Source: Planococcus sp. CPCC 101016
GTDB taxonomy: Bacteria > Bacillota > Bacilli > Bacillales_A > Planococcaceae
Reading direction: 5' to 3'
Length of the DNA stretch: 64,000 nt
NCBI RefSeq assembly: GCF_007859295.1
Contig: NZ_VOHB01000003.1
Span: 372,001 to 436,000 of the forward strand
Made by a program: the position numbers and the translations under genes. Of the stretch, positions 16,401 through 25,738 are shown piece after piece. Position 1 is the first letter of the stretch. Each line of letters opens with the position of its first letter. Under the pieces are notes generated by a model. The model saw nothing but the letters and a program-made list of their open reading frames with translations. It was not told the DNA's origin and made no database searches.

Positions 16401-18428
16401 TTACGAGGCAGCGGCTGCCGTATTCTCTTTTTTGCTTTTTAGGAAATTGATGACGAAAATGCCCAGCACAATCGTCAAACCGATAATGTCCGTCAAAGTT
16501 TCGGGAACGATCAACATCAAAGCACCCGCCCCGAGAACGACACGGAACAGCACATTGAGCCTGGTCTGGAAATAGCCTTCTGCTGAGGCACTCAATCCAA
16601 TAATGCCAATAATGGCAGTAATAGTGATTGAAATGATTTCCCATATTGGCGGCAGTGCAAATTCAGTGGCATTGACGGCAATGTCTGTCGTATCGATCAT
16701 CAGCATTGCCGGATTGTAAACAAACAGGTACGGAATAATGAAGCCAGCAATCGACAGGCGCAAAGCGTTCAAGCCGGTCCTCATCGGATCGCCGCCGGAT
16801 ATCCCGGCCCCCGCAAACGCAGCAAGCGCAACCGGCGGTGTGATATTGGCGAAAATTCCGAAATAGAATACAAACAAATGCGCAACCAGAACCGGAATGC
16901 CAAATTCAGCAAGTGCCGGAGCCGTCATTGTTGCGGTAATGATATAAGCCGGAATGGAAGGCAAGCCCATACCGAGAACAATGGAAGCAAGCATCGTCAG
17001 GAATAATGTCCAGAACAGCGATCCTGCACCAAAGCTGGTAATTGCTGAAGTCATAACGGTACCAAAGCTTGTCAGGCTGACCACACCAATGATGATGCCG
17101 ACGACCGCACAGGCGATCATGACGGACAGTGATTGGCGTGCCCCGTTTTCCAATGCTTCGAGAATATCCTTAAAGCCCATGCGCGTCGATTTTCTCAATG
17201 CGGCCACAATGACCGTCAGGACGATGGTATAAAATGCAGCATAGGCAATCGGCATGCCTGTGTAAAGCATAAAGATCAAGCCGACAATTGGCAGCAGCAA
17301 ATGGCCTTTTTCTTTCAATACTTCTTTGGTTCTCGGCAGATCCGCTTTCGGAATGCCTTTCAGGCTTTCTTTGCCGGCACGGAAATGCACCTGCATGATG
17401 ACTCCGAGGAAATACAGAACTGCCGGCAATAAAGCCGCTAGCGCGATGGTTCCGTAGGCGATTCCTGTTGTCTCCGCCATGATGAATGCACTCGCCCCCA
17501 TAATCGGCGGCAAAATCTGTCCGCCCACGGAAGCACTCGCTTCTACGGCGCCGGAAAAGTTTTTATTGTAGCCGATTTTTTTCATTAACGGAATGGTAAA
17601 GGCGCCGGTTCCGACGACGTTGGCAATCGCTGAACCGTTGATGCTTCCCATGAAGCCACTGGAAATGACCGCCACTTTGGCAGGTCCCCCCTGTTTGCTT
17701 CCTGCTAACGCCATAGCCAAATCATTGAATAATTGCCCCATCCCCGATTTGGCCAGAAATGCACCAAACAGGATGAACAGGAAGATGAACTGCAAAGAAG
17801 CCGATATGGCCGTCGAATAAAGCCCTTCCGTCTTCAAATACAATTGGCCGAAAATGTCACCCAAGTCGAATGGCCGTGTCATCAGCATGTCCGGCATCCA
17901 GATAAAATGACTGATGAATGGATAAGCCAGGAACACCAAAGCCAAAATCGGCAGGATGATACCAGTTACACGGCGCGCTGCCTCAAGGACAAGCACGACC
18001 GTGAGAATTGCGAAAACAATATCCAAGGTATTCGGAATCCCTCCGCGCGTTGTCATGATGTCGTTGTATTCATACATCAAATAGCCCGCGGTGCCTAAAC
18101 TGAAGATGAATAAGATCCAGTCATAGAAGGGAATCTTCGTCCGATCCTGCTTTTTAAATGTCGGATAAACCAGAAAGATCAAGCCCATCCCGACTGCCAC
18201 GTGAATAGATCGTGCCTGAAGGGCAGGAAGCGGATTGAAAGTTACATATAAGTGATAGACTGAATAGGCGATCGCAATTGCCGCAATCAAAAAGACCAAT
18301 TTGCGGTTTTTCAATTTGCGGACTTTGGCATCCGTATCGTATTTCTCCAATATTTCCTGGCTGATATTTTTGTCTTCTTCGTGGGCCGAGACGCTTTCGA
18401 CGTCCAAATCCCGGTTGTCTTTTGTCAT
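16401..18428 (-). CDS. TRAP transporter fused permease (4TM-12TM)
   Basis: About 675 residues with around 17-19 hydrophobic helices after a charged N-terminal stretch of about 50 residues. The large DctM-type domain (GSINGSAIANVVGTGAFTIP, GQILPPIMGASAFIMAE, GMGLPSIPAYII) and a C-terminal extension identify the fused permease that partners TAXI binding proteins. The ATG at 18428 overlaps the stop of the DUF1850 gene by four bases. It works with the binding protein encoded first in the operon; the substrate is unknown (organic acids or glutamate are common in the family). Confidence 0.92.
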   Translation of the reverse strand: MTKDNRDLDVESVSAHEEDKNISQEILEKYDTDAKVRKLKNRKLVFLIAAIAIAYSVYHLYVTFNPLPALQARSIHVAVGMGLIFLVYPTFKKQDRTKIPFYDWILFIFSLGTAGYLMYEYNDIMTTRGGIPNTLDIVFAILTVVLVLEAARRVTGIILPILALVFLAYPFISHFIWMPDMLMTRPFDLGDIFGQLYLKTEGLYSTAISASLQFIFLFILFGAFLAKSGMGQLFNDLAMALAGSKQGGPAKVAVISSGFMGSINGSAIANVVGTGAFTIPLMKKIGYNKNFSGAVEASASVGGQILPPIMGASAFIMAETTGIAYGTIALAALLPAVLYFLGVIMQVHFRAGKESLKGIPKADLPRTKEVLKEKGHLLLPIVGLIFMLYTGMPIAYAAFYTIVLTVIVAALRKSTRMGFKDILEALENGARQSLSVMIACAVVGIIIGVVSLTSFGTVMTSAITSFGAGSLFWTLFLTMLASIVLGMGLPSIPAYIITATMTAPALAEFGIPVLVAHLFVFYFGIFANITPPVALAAFAGAGISGGDPMRTGLNALRLSIAGFIIPYLFVYNPAMLMIDTTDIAVNATEFALPPIWEIISITITAIIGIIGLSASAEGYFQTRLNVLFRVVLGAGALMLIVPETLTDIIGLTIVLGIFVINFLKSKKENTAAAAS

Positions 18429-18889
18429 AGAGTATTCCCCCTTACATAATCCCAAAGATGAATCATTTCAATTTTAATCGTCACCAGTTCATAGTCATCT
18501 GTATATTCATATAAAGGAATTTCTTTGTCAGCTGTTAGGATCGTGGTTTGTGCATTTTGGGATATGGTCAAATTCATTTCATTGAAGAGGCGTCCGATCT
18601 TCATATGGACATAGCCGTCTTTTGAAGAGATGATTTCCCCGTCAGAAGGAACGCCTGCGCCATAAGTTTTAAACTTTGTTTCCGTCAGCAGGAGATTGTC
18701 GCCATCCCGTTCATAGAATTCCAGCCATTCTTCTTTTTCGACTGAATGGATCCACTGTAGGGTAAAGCTCGTTTCTCTCAAATAATAACGCTCTTCCCCA
18801 AAATCGAATTGCACAACGGGGATTCGCCAAAGCAGGAAAAAAAGGAGCACAATCAAACATGCTCCTCCCGCTAACACTTTATTGCTCAT
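18425..18889 (-). CDS. DUF1850 protein of the TRAP operon
   Basis: 154 residues with an N-terminal hydrophobic segment (GGACLIVLLFFLLWRIPVV, residues 7-26) and an extracytoplasmic beta-rich domain with the family hallmark WIHSVEKEEWLE and TYGAGVPS. DUF1850 proteins accompany TAXI-TRAP transporters; their role is not known. It overlaps the binding-protein gene by 11 bases and the permease gene by four. Confidence 0.85.
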   Translation of the reverse strand: MSNKVLAGGACLIVLLFFLLWRIPVVQFDFGEERYYLRETSFTLQWIHSVEKEEWLEFYERDGDNLLLTETKFKTYGAGVPSDGEIISSKDGYVHMKIGRLFNEMNLTISQNAQTTILTADKEIPLYEYTDDYELVTIKIEMIHLWDYVRGNTL

Positions 18890-19868
18890 CGTAGTAACGC
18901 TGTGCCCCCGGATGCAACGGTGCTACCAAGCCTTCTTGTGCAGCTTCCAATGTGATATCAGCTGCTGCCTGGTGCGAATTCTCTAGAGTGTCCAGATTTT
19001 CGAAGAAGGTTTTGGTCAATTTGTAGACATCGTCTTCACTCATATCCGAGTGGACCACCAAAGCATTCATGATTGCTGCAGTTGGAACGGGTTCTTCGTT
19101 GCCGTAGGTACCCGCTGGAATTTCAAGTGCGATAAAATAGGACTGGTCTTCTGCCACACGCTCAACATCTTCCGGCGCGATGGAAACCATGCGGATGTCC
19201 AATGTTTCAGACAGTTCCAGCAGCGAAGCATTCGGCAAGCCGCTTGTCAGGAAAGCCGCGTCAATCTGTCCAGCACGAAGGCCATCTGCCGCTTCTGCAT
19301 AGCCAAGATAATCCACGTCAATGTCATCATAAGTAATGCCGTAGCCTTCAAGCAGCATACGCGCATTCACTTCAACACCGGAATTCTGGTCACCTACGGC
19401 GATTCGCTTGCCACGCAGGTCCTCAAAAGTTTCGATGCCTGAATCTGCCGTAGTGACGATTTGAACGTAGTTTGGATATAAAGCAGCGATTTGGCTGATT
19501 TTATCTGTAGGCTCTGTAAAACCTTCCGTTCCTTCAACTGCCTGGCTGACAACATCACTCATGGTGAAGGCCATTTCAATTTTGTCTTCTTTGATCAAGT
19601 TGACGTTTTCAACTGACGCCCCGGTTGTTTGGGTTCTTGAGTTGACGTCGTATTGCGAACTATAGGTTTCCGCTAGCGTCGAGCCGATGATATTATAAGG
19701 ACCGGATGCTCCACCAGTAGCAATGGTAACAATATTGGTCTCAAGCCCAGCGGCTTCTCCGCCCCCGCCTTCTTCTGGGTTCGTAGTGGCATTGTCTTCT
19801 CCACAAGCTGCTAGAACAAGGCTTCCGGCAACAACTAAAGAGAAAACGCTTACTTTCATTTTCTTCAT
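18879..19868 (-). CDS. TAXI-family TRAP solute-binding lipoprotein
   Basis: About 329 residues. Lipoprotein signal with lipobox LAAC (lipidated Cys about residue 21), a Glu/Gly-rich linker, then the TAXI domain with TIATGGASGPYNIIGS, TGASVENVNLI, GKRIAVGDQNSGVEVNARMLL and a C-terminal LHPGAQRYYDE. It captures solute outside the cell for the fused permease. The start at 19868 (MKKMKVS) gives a proper signal peptide; the frame to 19913 adds an unlikely leader. Confidence 0.92.
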   Translation of the reverse strand: MKKMKVSVFSLVVAGSLVLAACGEDNATTNPEEGGGGEAAGLETNIVTIATGGASGPYNIIGSTLAETYSSQYDVNSRTQTTGASVENVNLIKEDKIEMAFTMSDVVSQAVEGTEGFTEPTDKISQIAALYPNYVQIVTTADSGIETFEDLRGKRIAVGDQNSGVEVNARMLLEGYGITYDDIDVDYLGYAEAADGLRAGQIDAAFLTSGLPNASLLELSETLDIRMVSIAPEDVERVAEDQSYFIALEIPAGTYGNEEPVPTAAIMNALVVHSDMSEDDVYKLTKTFFENLDTLENSHQAAADITLEAAQEGLVAPLHPGAQRYYDEQ

Positions 19869-20029
19869 CTCTCTACCCCCTAGGTTTTTTCTCATTATAC
19901 CGAAATTATACAATGATTAATAGGGAATATTCATTTTTTTCAGATTAGATAGACAGTTGTGATGAATAACCCCTACTATTCTTTGCATAAATCTAACATT
20001 CACTCCCTTTTTTCCTGCTCATTATTTTG

Positions 20030-20058
20030 TTGACAATTTTTTGAAACAGGCATAGAGT
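20030..20058 (+). promoter_or_regulatory. Promoter of the KtrB-like gene
   Basis: TTGACA at 20030-20035, 17-bp spacer, TAGAGT at 20053-20058, 39 bp before the ATG. GAGGAAG serves as ribosome binding site. Confidence 0.65.
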
Positions 20059-20097
20059 AGGCTCATATTTCAGTTTGATAGATGAGGAAGTGTCCTG

Positions 20098-21426
20098 ATG
20101 CGTTCCTGGAAAAGAAAGAGGATCACTATATCTCCGCCTTTAGTGATTTCCGGCAGTTTTCTATTTTTGATTTTGACAGGCACTTTGCTGTTGAAGCTGC
20201 CATTCGCGACAACGCGTCCGATTTCCTGGACCGATGCCTTATTCACCGCTACATCCGCTACGACGGTTACTGGACTCAGCGTCTTTGACCCGGGCACTGT
20301 ACTGACCGGTTTTGGTGAACTGGTTCTTCTTGTGTTAATCCAATGTGGCGGCTTGGGCTTAATGACTTTTGCGGTGGCCATCCTTATTCTGTTCCGCAAA
20401 AAAGTGGGTCTTCAAAGCCGAATCTACCTGCAGGAATCGCTGACGCAAAATACAGTCGGCGGCATCGTCAGGCTCGTCAAATTGATTTTAACATTCGCGT
20501 TAACGGTGGAAGCCATCGCTGCCGTACTGTTGACTATTTACTGGATACCGGAGTTCGGTTTTAAAGATGCGCTCAACTACAGTGTTTTTCATGTTATTTC
20601 CGCCTTTAATAATGCGGGATTTTCTTTGTTTCCCGATAACTTGATGAGTTTTGCTGGAGATCCATTGGTTAATGTGCTGATTTCCTTCTTATTCATCATC
20701 GGGGGCATCGGGTTTACCGTCGGCATGGATGTCTCGCAAAAGAAATCGTTTCATCGGTGGGCATTGCATACCAAGCTGATGGTCGGCGGCACCTTAATTG
20801 TCAATGTGGTAGCGATGATTGTCATTTTCGCTTTGGAATACGGCAATCCCGGCACCCTTGGGAATATGTCGCTGCATGATAAATTACTGGCTTCCTATTT
20901 CAGTGCCGTGACGCCGCGGACGGCGGGATTCAATACGCTGAACTACGGGGAGTTGGAAGATCCGACTTTGCTGTTCACCATGCTGTTGATGTTCATTGGC
21001 GGCGGCAGTGCTTCGACAGCTTCCGGAATCAAGCTGACGACTTTTATCGTCGTCCTCCTGGCGACTGCTTCTTTTTTGCGTTCGCGTCGCGAACCCGAGC
21101 TTTTTGGCCGCTCTATCCGTCTCGAGACAGTGATTCGTTCACTCGCCATCACGACCATTAGTGTTTTGCTGGTTGTCTTCTTTCTGTTCTTGCTGACTAT
21201 AACGGAGAAAATCCCGTTCCTGCCGCTGGCATTCGAAGTGGTATCAGCGTTTGGAACCGTCGGCTTGTCTATGGGCATTACCGGCGATTTGAGCGGCCTT
21301 GGCGAGGTCCTATTGAGCCTGGTGATGTTCACTGGCCGCATCGGGCCATTAACCTTGTTCTTTATCTTAATGAAACCTCGCAAGGAAAATTTCCGTTATC
21401 CGTATGAACCGGTTTTCACCGGCTGA
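20098..21426 (+). CDS. Ktr/Trk-type potassium uptake membrane subunit (KtrB/KtrD-like)
   Basis: 442 residues with the four repeated M1-P-M2 units of the TrkH/KtrB superfamily. The four pore loops carry their conserved glycine: ATTVTGLSV, AFNNAGFSLF, PRTAGFNTL and AFGTVGLSMG. The third unit is preceded by the gating-loop motif GGGSASTASGIKL. It moves K+ together with a cytosolic RCK ring (KtrA/KtrC), which is not in this window. Single-gene unit with its own promoter and terminator. Confidence 0.93.
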   Translation: MRSWKRKRITISPPLVISGSFLFLILTGTLLLKLPFATTRPISWTDALFTATSATTVTGLSVFDPGTVLTGFGELVLLVLIQCGGLGLMTFAVAILILFRKKVGLQSRIYLQESLTQNTVGGIVRLVKLILTFALTVEAIAAVLLTIYWIPEFGFKDALNYSVFHVISAFNNAGFSLFPDNLMSFAGDPLVNVLISFLFIIGGIGFTVGMDVSQKKSFHRWALHTKLMVGGTLIVNVVAMIVIFALEYGNPGTLGNMSLHDKLLASYFSAVTPRTAGFNTLNYGELEDPTLLFTMLLMFIGGGSASTASGIKLTTFIVVLLATASFLRSRREPELFGRSIRLETVIRSLAITTISVLLVVFFLFLLTITEKIPFLPLAFEVVSAFGTVGLSMGITGDLSGLGEVLLSLVMFTGRIGPLTLFFILMKPRKENFRYPYEPVFTG

Positions 21427-21431
21427 AGACG

Positions 21432-21473
21432 AAAAAGCGCAGCATCCGGAAAGTTCGGAGCTGCGCTTTTTTT
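21432..21473. terminator. Bidirectional terminator between ktrB-like gene and kdgA
   Basis: Stem AAAAAGCGCAGC (21432-21443) with GCTGCGCTTTTT (21460-21471), flanked by A and T runs, so it can act for both converging genes. Confidence 0.88.
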
Positions 21474-21482
21474 ATTCCATTC

Positions 21483-22100
21483 CTATTCACTTTTTTGCAT
21501 GTATTTTCGGCTGAGTTCAACCGCTGCTTCGAAACCGCCGGAAGCATACGCCTTGTTCAAATCACTGCCGATGCCGACAGCCACTGCGCCGGCTGCCAGC
21601 CAGTCCTGAATATTATTCAAATTGATGCCGCCAGTCGGCATGATGCGGACATGCGGCAGTGGTCCGTTGACCGACTTGATAAAGGAGGGCTCAAAATTAT
21701 TCGCCGGAAACAATTTGATGATATCGCTTCCTGATTCCAAAGCTTTGACCATCTCCCGGATTGTCATGCAGCCAGGCAGATACGGAATGCCGTAACGGTT
21801 GCAGACCGGTGCAATTTCTTCATTGAAATGCGGGCTGACAATAAATTTCGCTCCAGCCAAAATGGCATGGCGCGCCGTCTCCGGATCCAGTACGGAGCCC
21901 GCTCCAAGCAATACGTCTTCACTTTCAATCGTTTCAAATACCCGCTGGACATGCGGCGTTGTATACGTCAGCTCGATTGCGCGAATACCGCCCTGCACTG
22001 CCGCTTTTGACAGTTCAACCGCTTCTTCTGCGCTGCTGCCGCGGATAACTGCGACCACTTTTGTTTCAGACAATTGGGATAGAATAGCATGCTTTAACAT
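21483..22100 (-). CDS. kdgA: 2-keto-3-deoxy-6-phosphogluconate aldolase
   Basis: 205 residues, TIM barrel. The catalytic glutamate lies in RAIELTYTT, the Schiff-base lysine in DIIKLFPANN, with IMPTGGINLNN near the end. It cleaves KDPG to pyruvate and glyceraldehyde-3-phosphate. It follows kdgK by 20 bp; together they finish degradation of hexuronates or pectin-derived KDG. Confidence 0.93.
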   Translation of the reverse strand: MLKHAILSQLSETKVVAVIRGSSAEEAVELSKAAVQGGIRAIELTYTTPHVQRVFETIESEDVLLGAGSVLDPETARHAILAGAKFIVSPHFNEEIAPVCNRYGIPYLPGCMTIREMVKALESGSDIIKLFPANNFEPSFIKSVNGPLPHVRIMPTGGINLNNIQDWLAAGAVAVGIGSDLNKAYASGGFEAAVELSRKYMQKSE

Positions 22101-22120
22101 CGGTAAGTTCCTCCTTCGAA

Positions 22121-23086
22121 TTAGCGCTCAATTACTTTTTCTTTGCGGACCAGTGACTGTACTTCCTCCAGATAAGGAAGTCCTTCATTATCTCCGGAAA
22201 CAGTTGTCACCAAAGCACCGACGCCATTGGCGAATTCCAGCGACTGCTCCGGAGAATAACCGTGCAATACCGAGTAAATATACCCGGCATCAAAACCATC
22301 GCCTGCCCCGACCGTATCGACTGGCGTGACCTTGAATGCTTCTTTCTGATGCCATACGCCTTTTGTAAATACACGTGCCCCATTGCCGCCGTCTTTGATA
22401 ACCAGGTGGCCGATCGAGAAATCCGCTGCGCATTTTTCAAGCGCTTCATTTGAAGCGTCACCGATGATCAATTCAATTTCATCCAGACCTGTCAGCAAAA
22501 TATCCACTGATGGCAAGATTTCCACATAAGCGGCTCTTGCCTGTTCGATGGTCCATAACTTAAGGCGGATATTCGGATCAAATGAAACCTGGATCTCCAG
22601 CTGCTTTGCAATTTCCAGCACCCGTTTGGTAATGGCCAAATTTTTTGGATCGATGGCTAGGAATACGCCTGTCAAATGAATGATGTCGATGCCTTTAAAC
22701 ATTTCCGCTGTTATCTCCGTTGGCTCCATCGTCAAAATCGGTGATTGGTATCGATAATAAAATGTCTTGCCTGAGCCATCTTCCCGGATTTCCTTGAAGT
22801 TCAATGAAGTTGGATAGCCTTCCACAAACTTAACATCTGTCATATCAACGCCTTCTCCGCGTGCAAAATTGTAAATCACACGGCCAAATTCATCACCGCC
22901 CAGACGGCTTGCCCATTTGGTATGCAGGCCAAGACGTGCGCAGCCGATGGCAAAATTCAATTCTGCTCCTCCGACTTTTCGTGTAAATCCAGTCACGTAA
23001 CGCAATGGGCCCGTCTCTGAGGGATTAAATGTAATCAATGCATCGCCTAATGTAAAAACGCCATATGTATCAGACAAATTAGTCAC
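22121..23086 (-). CDS. kdgK: 2-keto-3-deoxygluconate kinase (PfkB family)
   Basis: 321 residues. Ribokinase fold with the N-terminal motif RKVGGAELNFAIGCARLG, and the C-terminal signature DTVGAGDGFDAGYI holding the catalytic aspartate and anion hole. The neighbour kdgA points to KDG as substrate. Transcription starts at a promoter overlapped by a palindromic operator (23192-23241). Confidence 0.9.
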   Translation of the reverse strand: MTNLSDTYGVFTLGDALITFNPSETGPLRYVTGFTRKVGGAELNFAIGCARLGLHTKWASRLGGDEFGRVIYNFARGEGVDMTDVKFVEGYPTSLNFKEIREDGSGKTFYYRYQSPILTMEPTEITAEMFKGIDIIHLTGVFLAIDPKNLAITKRVLEIAKQLEIQVSFDPNIRLKLWTIEQARAAYVEILPSVDILLTGLDEIELIIGDASNEALEKCAADFSIGHLVIKDGGNGARVFTKGVWHQKEAFKVTPVDTVGAGDGFDAGYIYSVLHGYSPEQSLEFANGVGALVTTVSGDNEGLPYLEEVQSLVRKEKVIER

Positions 23087-23191
23087 TCCTTTCCTTATTT
23101 AAAAAACTGTATTTATAACATGAGGGACAAATCCCCCTTCTGAATAGAAGCATCTCTTTAGTTATTCAGTAAGCACAAACTTACCGAAATG

Positions 23192-23241
23192 TTTACTAAA
23201 CCGGTTTAGTAAATTATAAATGACAGGGCTTTCAAAATCAA
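23192..23241 (-). promoter_or_regulatory. kdgK promoter and LacI-type operator
   Basis: On the minus strand TTGATT (23236-23241), a 17-bp spacer and TATAAT (23213-23218). Directly downstream, at 23192-23213, is a perfect 22-bp palindrome with arms TTTACTAAACC and GGTTTAGTAAA. A central CCGG within A/T-rich arms is typical of LacI/GalR-family operators, such as KdgR. No such regulator gene is in the window, so it would act from elsewhere. Confidence 0.8.
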
Positions 23242-23310
23242 CTCTATTCGGAAAACTCCTATTCTACCAACAGTCTTCATTAACCCACACTTGCGATATT
23301 TCTATTAAAT

Positions 23311-23343
23311 CAAACAAAAACGCTCAACCGAAGTTGAGCGTTT
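23311..23343 (-). terminator. Terminator after the OYE-family gene
   Basis: Eleven-base stem AAACGCTCAAC/GTTGAGCGTTT (23318-23328, 23333-23343) with a four-base loop, then TTTTTGTTTG on the minus strand. Confidence 0.85.
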
Positions 23344-23354
23344 AATACAGGAAA

Positions 23355-24479
23355 TTAATTGTCAGAGACTTTCACCATGCCATATGAAGTGATCAAGTGC
23401 CACATGTTTTGCGGGATATCCAAGGTCCCCACCATTTTCTGTGTGACGACAGGATGGATTTCCTGCTCTTTGCCTTGTTTCACTTTTTCAGTCCATTCAG
23501 GGTCGATCAATGCCTGGCGTCCGATAACTACGATGTCCGCGCCTTCTGCCAACGCCGTTAACGCATCTTCCGGCGTTTTCACGCTGCCAACTGCTACAAA
23601 AGCCACTCGACCGTCAATTTGGTCTGCTAAGATGCGGACAATGCTGTCGCCTTGATCTGCGCCTTTCGGTGTTTTCATAATTTCCATCAGCGATACATGG
23701 ATATAGTGAATGCCGCGCTGAATCAATTCTTCCACCAATACTTTGGTTTCTTCTATTGTATAGCCAACTGTTGTTTCATTGTTTTCTTCCGGTGACAGGC
23801 GGTAGCCGACGATAAATTGTTCGTCCGCGTATTTCGCGACAATGTCCTGAACTTTTTTCTGAACGGCCAGTGGAAACTTCAAACGATTTTCCAGGCTGCC
23901 TCCCCATTGGTCCTGCCGCTGGTTCGTAACTGAAGAAACGAATTGCTGAAGCAAATACGTATTGGCACCGTGGATTTCCACACCGTCAAATCCCGCTTCA
24001 ATAGCTCTTCTCGTCGTTTGTCCAAAATCTTCGATAATCGCTTCAATTTCACTTTCAGTCAGTTCACGCGGTGTCGGCGTTCCTGCTGCACCTGGTACAG
24101 CACTCGGCGCGACTGTTTCATTTGCTTTGATCAATGCAGGCTGTCCTTGGCGTCCGCCGTGCTGGATCTGCAAAATTGCTTTACTGCCTTTTGATTTCAT
24201 TTCTTTTGCCATTTGCGTCAAACGCGGAAGTGCGCTGTCGTCAAACCCGATAAACTGGTTCGGGAATGCGATGCCATTTTCTGAAACCGCGATGCATGCC
24301 GAAATATATAAGCTGCCGAGACCGGCACGGCGATTGTAATACGTCAATTCTTCATCTGAAACAGTGCCATCGTCATTTCCTGAATAAGTGGTCATCGGTG
24401 CAACACCTAGACGATCATTCAAAACAACACCGTTTGGCAAAGTGATTTCTTGAAATAATTCTTTATATCGTGGATTCAT
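23355..24479 (-). CDS. NADH:flavin oxidoreductase of the old yellow enzyme family
   Basis: About 374 residues. FMN-binding TIM barrel with NRLG-type start (VLNDRLGVAPMTTYSG), ILQIQHGGRQ, the active-site segment GFDGVEIHGANTYLLQQF and NQRQDQWGGSLENRLKFPL, and the phosphate-binding VAVGSV and IGRQALIDPEW. It reduces activated C=C bonds; the natural substrate is unknown. The ATG at 24479 follows AGAGGA; upstream codons are likely not translated. Divergent from the MDR reductase at 24661. Confidence 0.88.
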   Translation of the reverse strand: MNPRYKELFQEITLPNGVVLNDRLGVAPMTTYSGNDDGTVSDEELTYYNRRAGLGSLYISACIAVSENGIAFPNQFIGFDDSALPRLTQMAKEMKSKGSKAILQIQHGGRQGQPALIKANETVAPSAVPGAAGTPTPRELTESEIEAIIEDFGQTTRRAIEAGFDGVEIHGANTYLLQQFVSSVTNQRQDQWGGSLENRLKFPLAVQKKVQDIVAKYADEQFIVGYRLSPEENNETTVGYTIEETKVLVEELIQRGIHYIHVSLMEIMKTPKGADQGDSIVRILADQIDGRVAFVAVGSVKTPEDALTALAEGADIVVIGRQALIDPEWTEKVKQGKEQEIHPVVTQKMVGTLDIPQNMWHLITSYGMVKVSDN

Positions 24480-24597
24480 GGAACTTCCTCTTTTCTGCAT
24501 TATGATCTCTTCCGAAAGGCTTCGGTATTTCAAAATAGCATATGGATTTTAAGGAATCAAGAATACACGCTCGCCCCCATTTTCCGGTACATTATTT

Positions 24598-24626
24598 TTG
24601 ACCGTCTCTATTTCGAGTGGTAAGCT
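24598..24626 (+). promoter_or_regulatory. Possible promoter of the MDR reductase gene
   Basis: TTGACC (24598-24603), 17-bp spacer and TAAGCT (24621-24626). The -10 box is weak, so this is tentative. It is followed by TTAGGAGGAATTTTCC before the ATG. Confidence 0.35.
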
Positions 24627-24660
24627 TTTCATCGAATTCGTAAATTAGGAGGAATTTTCC

Positions 24661-25689
24661 ATGACAGCTCAAACAATTAAAGAAATTCATTTGGTTAACC
24701 GCCCTGAAGGCATGCCAACCAACGAAGATTTCAAATTTGTCGAAAAAGAAATTCCAACACCTGGCGACAATGAAGTGTTATTGAAGACACTTTACCTTTC
24801 TGTAGACCCTTATATGCGCGGCCGTATGAGAGATGTAAAATCGTATATTGCACCATTCGAATTGAACGAAGTACTTGTCGGCGGCGTTCTTGCTGAAGTG
24901 GTAGAGTCGCATTCGGATTTATTGAAAAAAGGCGATATCGTCAACGGCAACCTCAGCTGGGCTGAGTACACAGTAGCGGATCCCCAGAAGCTTCAAAAAG
25001 TGGATCCATCCGAAGCACCGATCACCGCGCGCCTTAGCGTCCTCGGTTTGACAGGGCTCACGGCTTACTTTGGGTTGCTCGACATCGGCAAACCGCAGGC
25101 GGGCGAAACGGTTGTTGTTTCAGGTGCAGCCGGTGCGGTAGGTTCTATCGTTGGACAGATCGCCAAAATCAAAGGCGCACGCGCTGTTGGCATCGCCGGT
25201 TCTGATGAAAAAGTCGATTACTTGATTAACGAACTCGGTTTTGACGCAGCCGTCAATTACAAAAAAGACAGCTTCCAGGACGATTTGGTTAAAGCTCTAC
25301 CGGACGGCGTCGACGTTTATTTCGATAATGTCGGCGGAGACATTTCAGACGCCGTCATCAATGAACTGAACAACAATGCCCGCATTTCATTATGCGGTTC
25401 GATTTCTTCATACAATTCACCTGGTGAAGATGTCGGTCCACGCATGCAATGGAAATTCATCAAGACCAGCTCGATGATAAAAGGCTTTACGCTCGGCGAC
25501 TATGCAAAAGACTTCCCGACAGGCGCTGCGGCACTTGCGCAATGGCTGCAGGAAGGCAAATTGAAATACGACGAAACGATTGTCGAAGGCTTTGAAAACA
25601 CACCGGAGGCTTTCCTCGGCTTATTCAAAGGAACCAACCTCGGCAAGCAATTGGTAAAAGTCGCGGATCCTGAGTTCGCGAAGCTGTAA
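24661..25689 (+). CDS. NADP-dependent MDR-family oxidoreductase (leukotriene B4 dehydrogenase-like)
   Basis: 342 residues. Zinc-free medium-chain dehydrogenase: N-terminal GroES-like domain (LYLSVDPYMRGRM), Rossmann motif VVVSGAAGAVGSIVGQIAK, VDVYFDNVGGDISDAV and a C-terminal YDETIVEGFENTPEAF. This is the YfmJ/CurA/LTB4DH type that reduces alkenals and enones. It is divergent from an OYE homologue, another enone reductase, which suggests a shared stress role. Confidence 0.9.
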   Translation: MTAQTIKEIHLVNRPEGMPTNEDFKFVEKEIPTPGDNEVLLKTLYLSVDPYMRGRMRDVKSYIAPFELNEVLVGGVLAEVVESHSDLLKKGDIVNGNLSWAEYTVADPQKLQKVDPSEAPITARLSVLGLTGLTAYFGLLDIGKPQAGETVVVSGAAGAVGSIVGQIAKIKGARAVGIAGSDEKVDYLINELGFDAAVNYKKDSFQDDLVKALPDGVDVYFDNVGGDISDAVINELNNNARISLCGSISSYNSPGEDVGPRMQWKFIKTSSMIKGFTLGDYAKDFPTGAAALAQWLQEGKLKYDETIVEGFENTPEAFLGLFKGTNLGKQLVKVADPEFAKL

Positions 25690-25696
25690 AACAATG

Positions 25697-25724
25697 AAAA
25701 GCCGTCCATCTGGGCGGCTTTTTT
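25697..25724 (+). terminator. Terminator after the MDR reductase gene
   Basis: AAAAGCCGTCC paired with GGGCGGCTTTT (one mismatch) round a four-base loop, ending in a T run. Confidence 0.8.
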
Positions 25725-25738
25725 CCATTTAATTGGCG

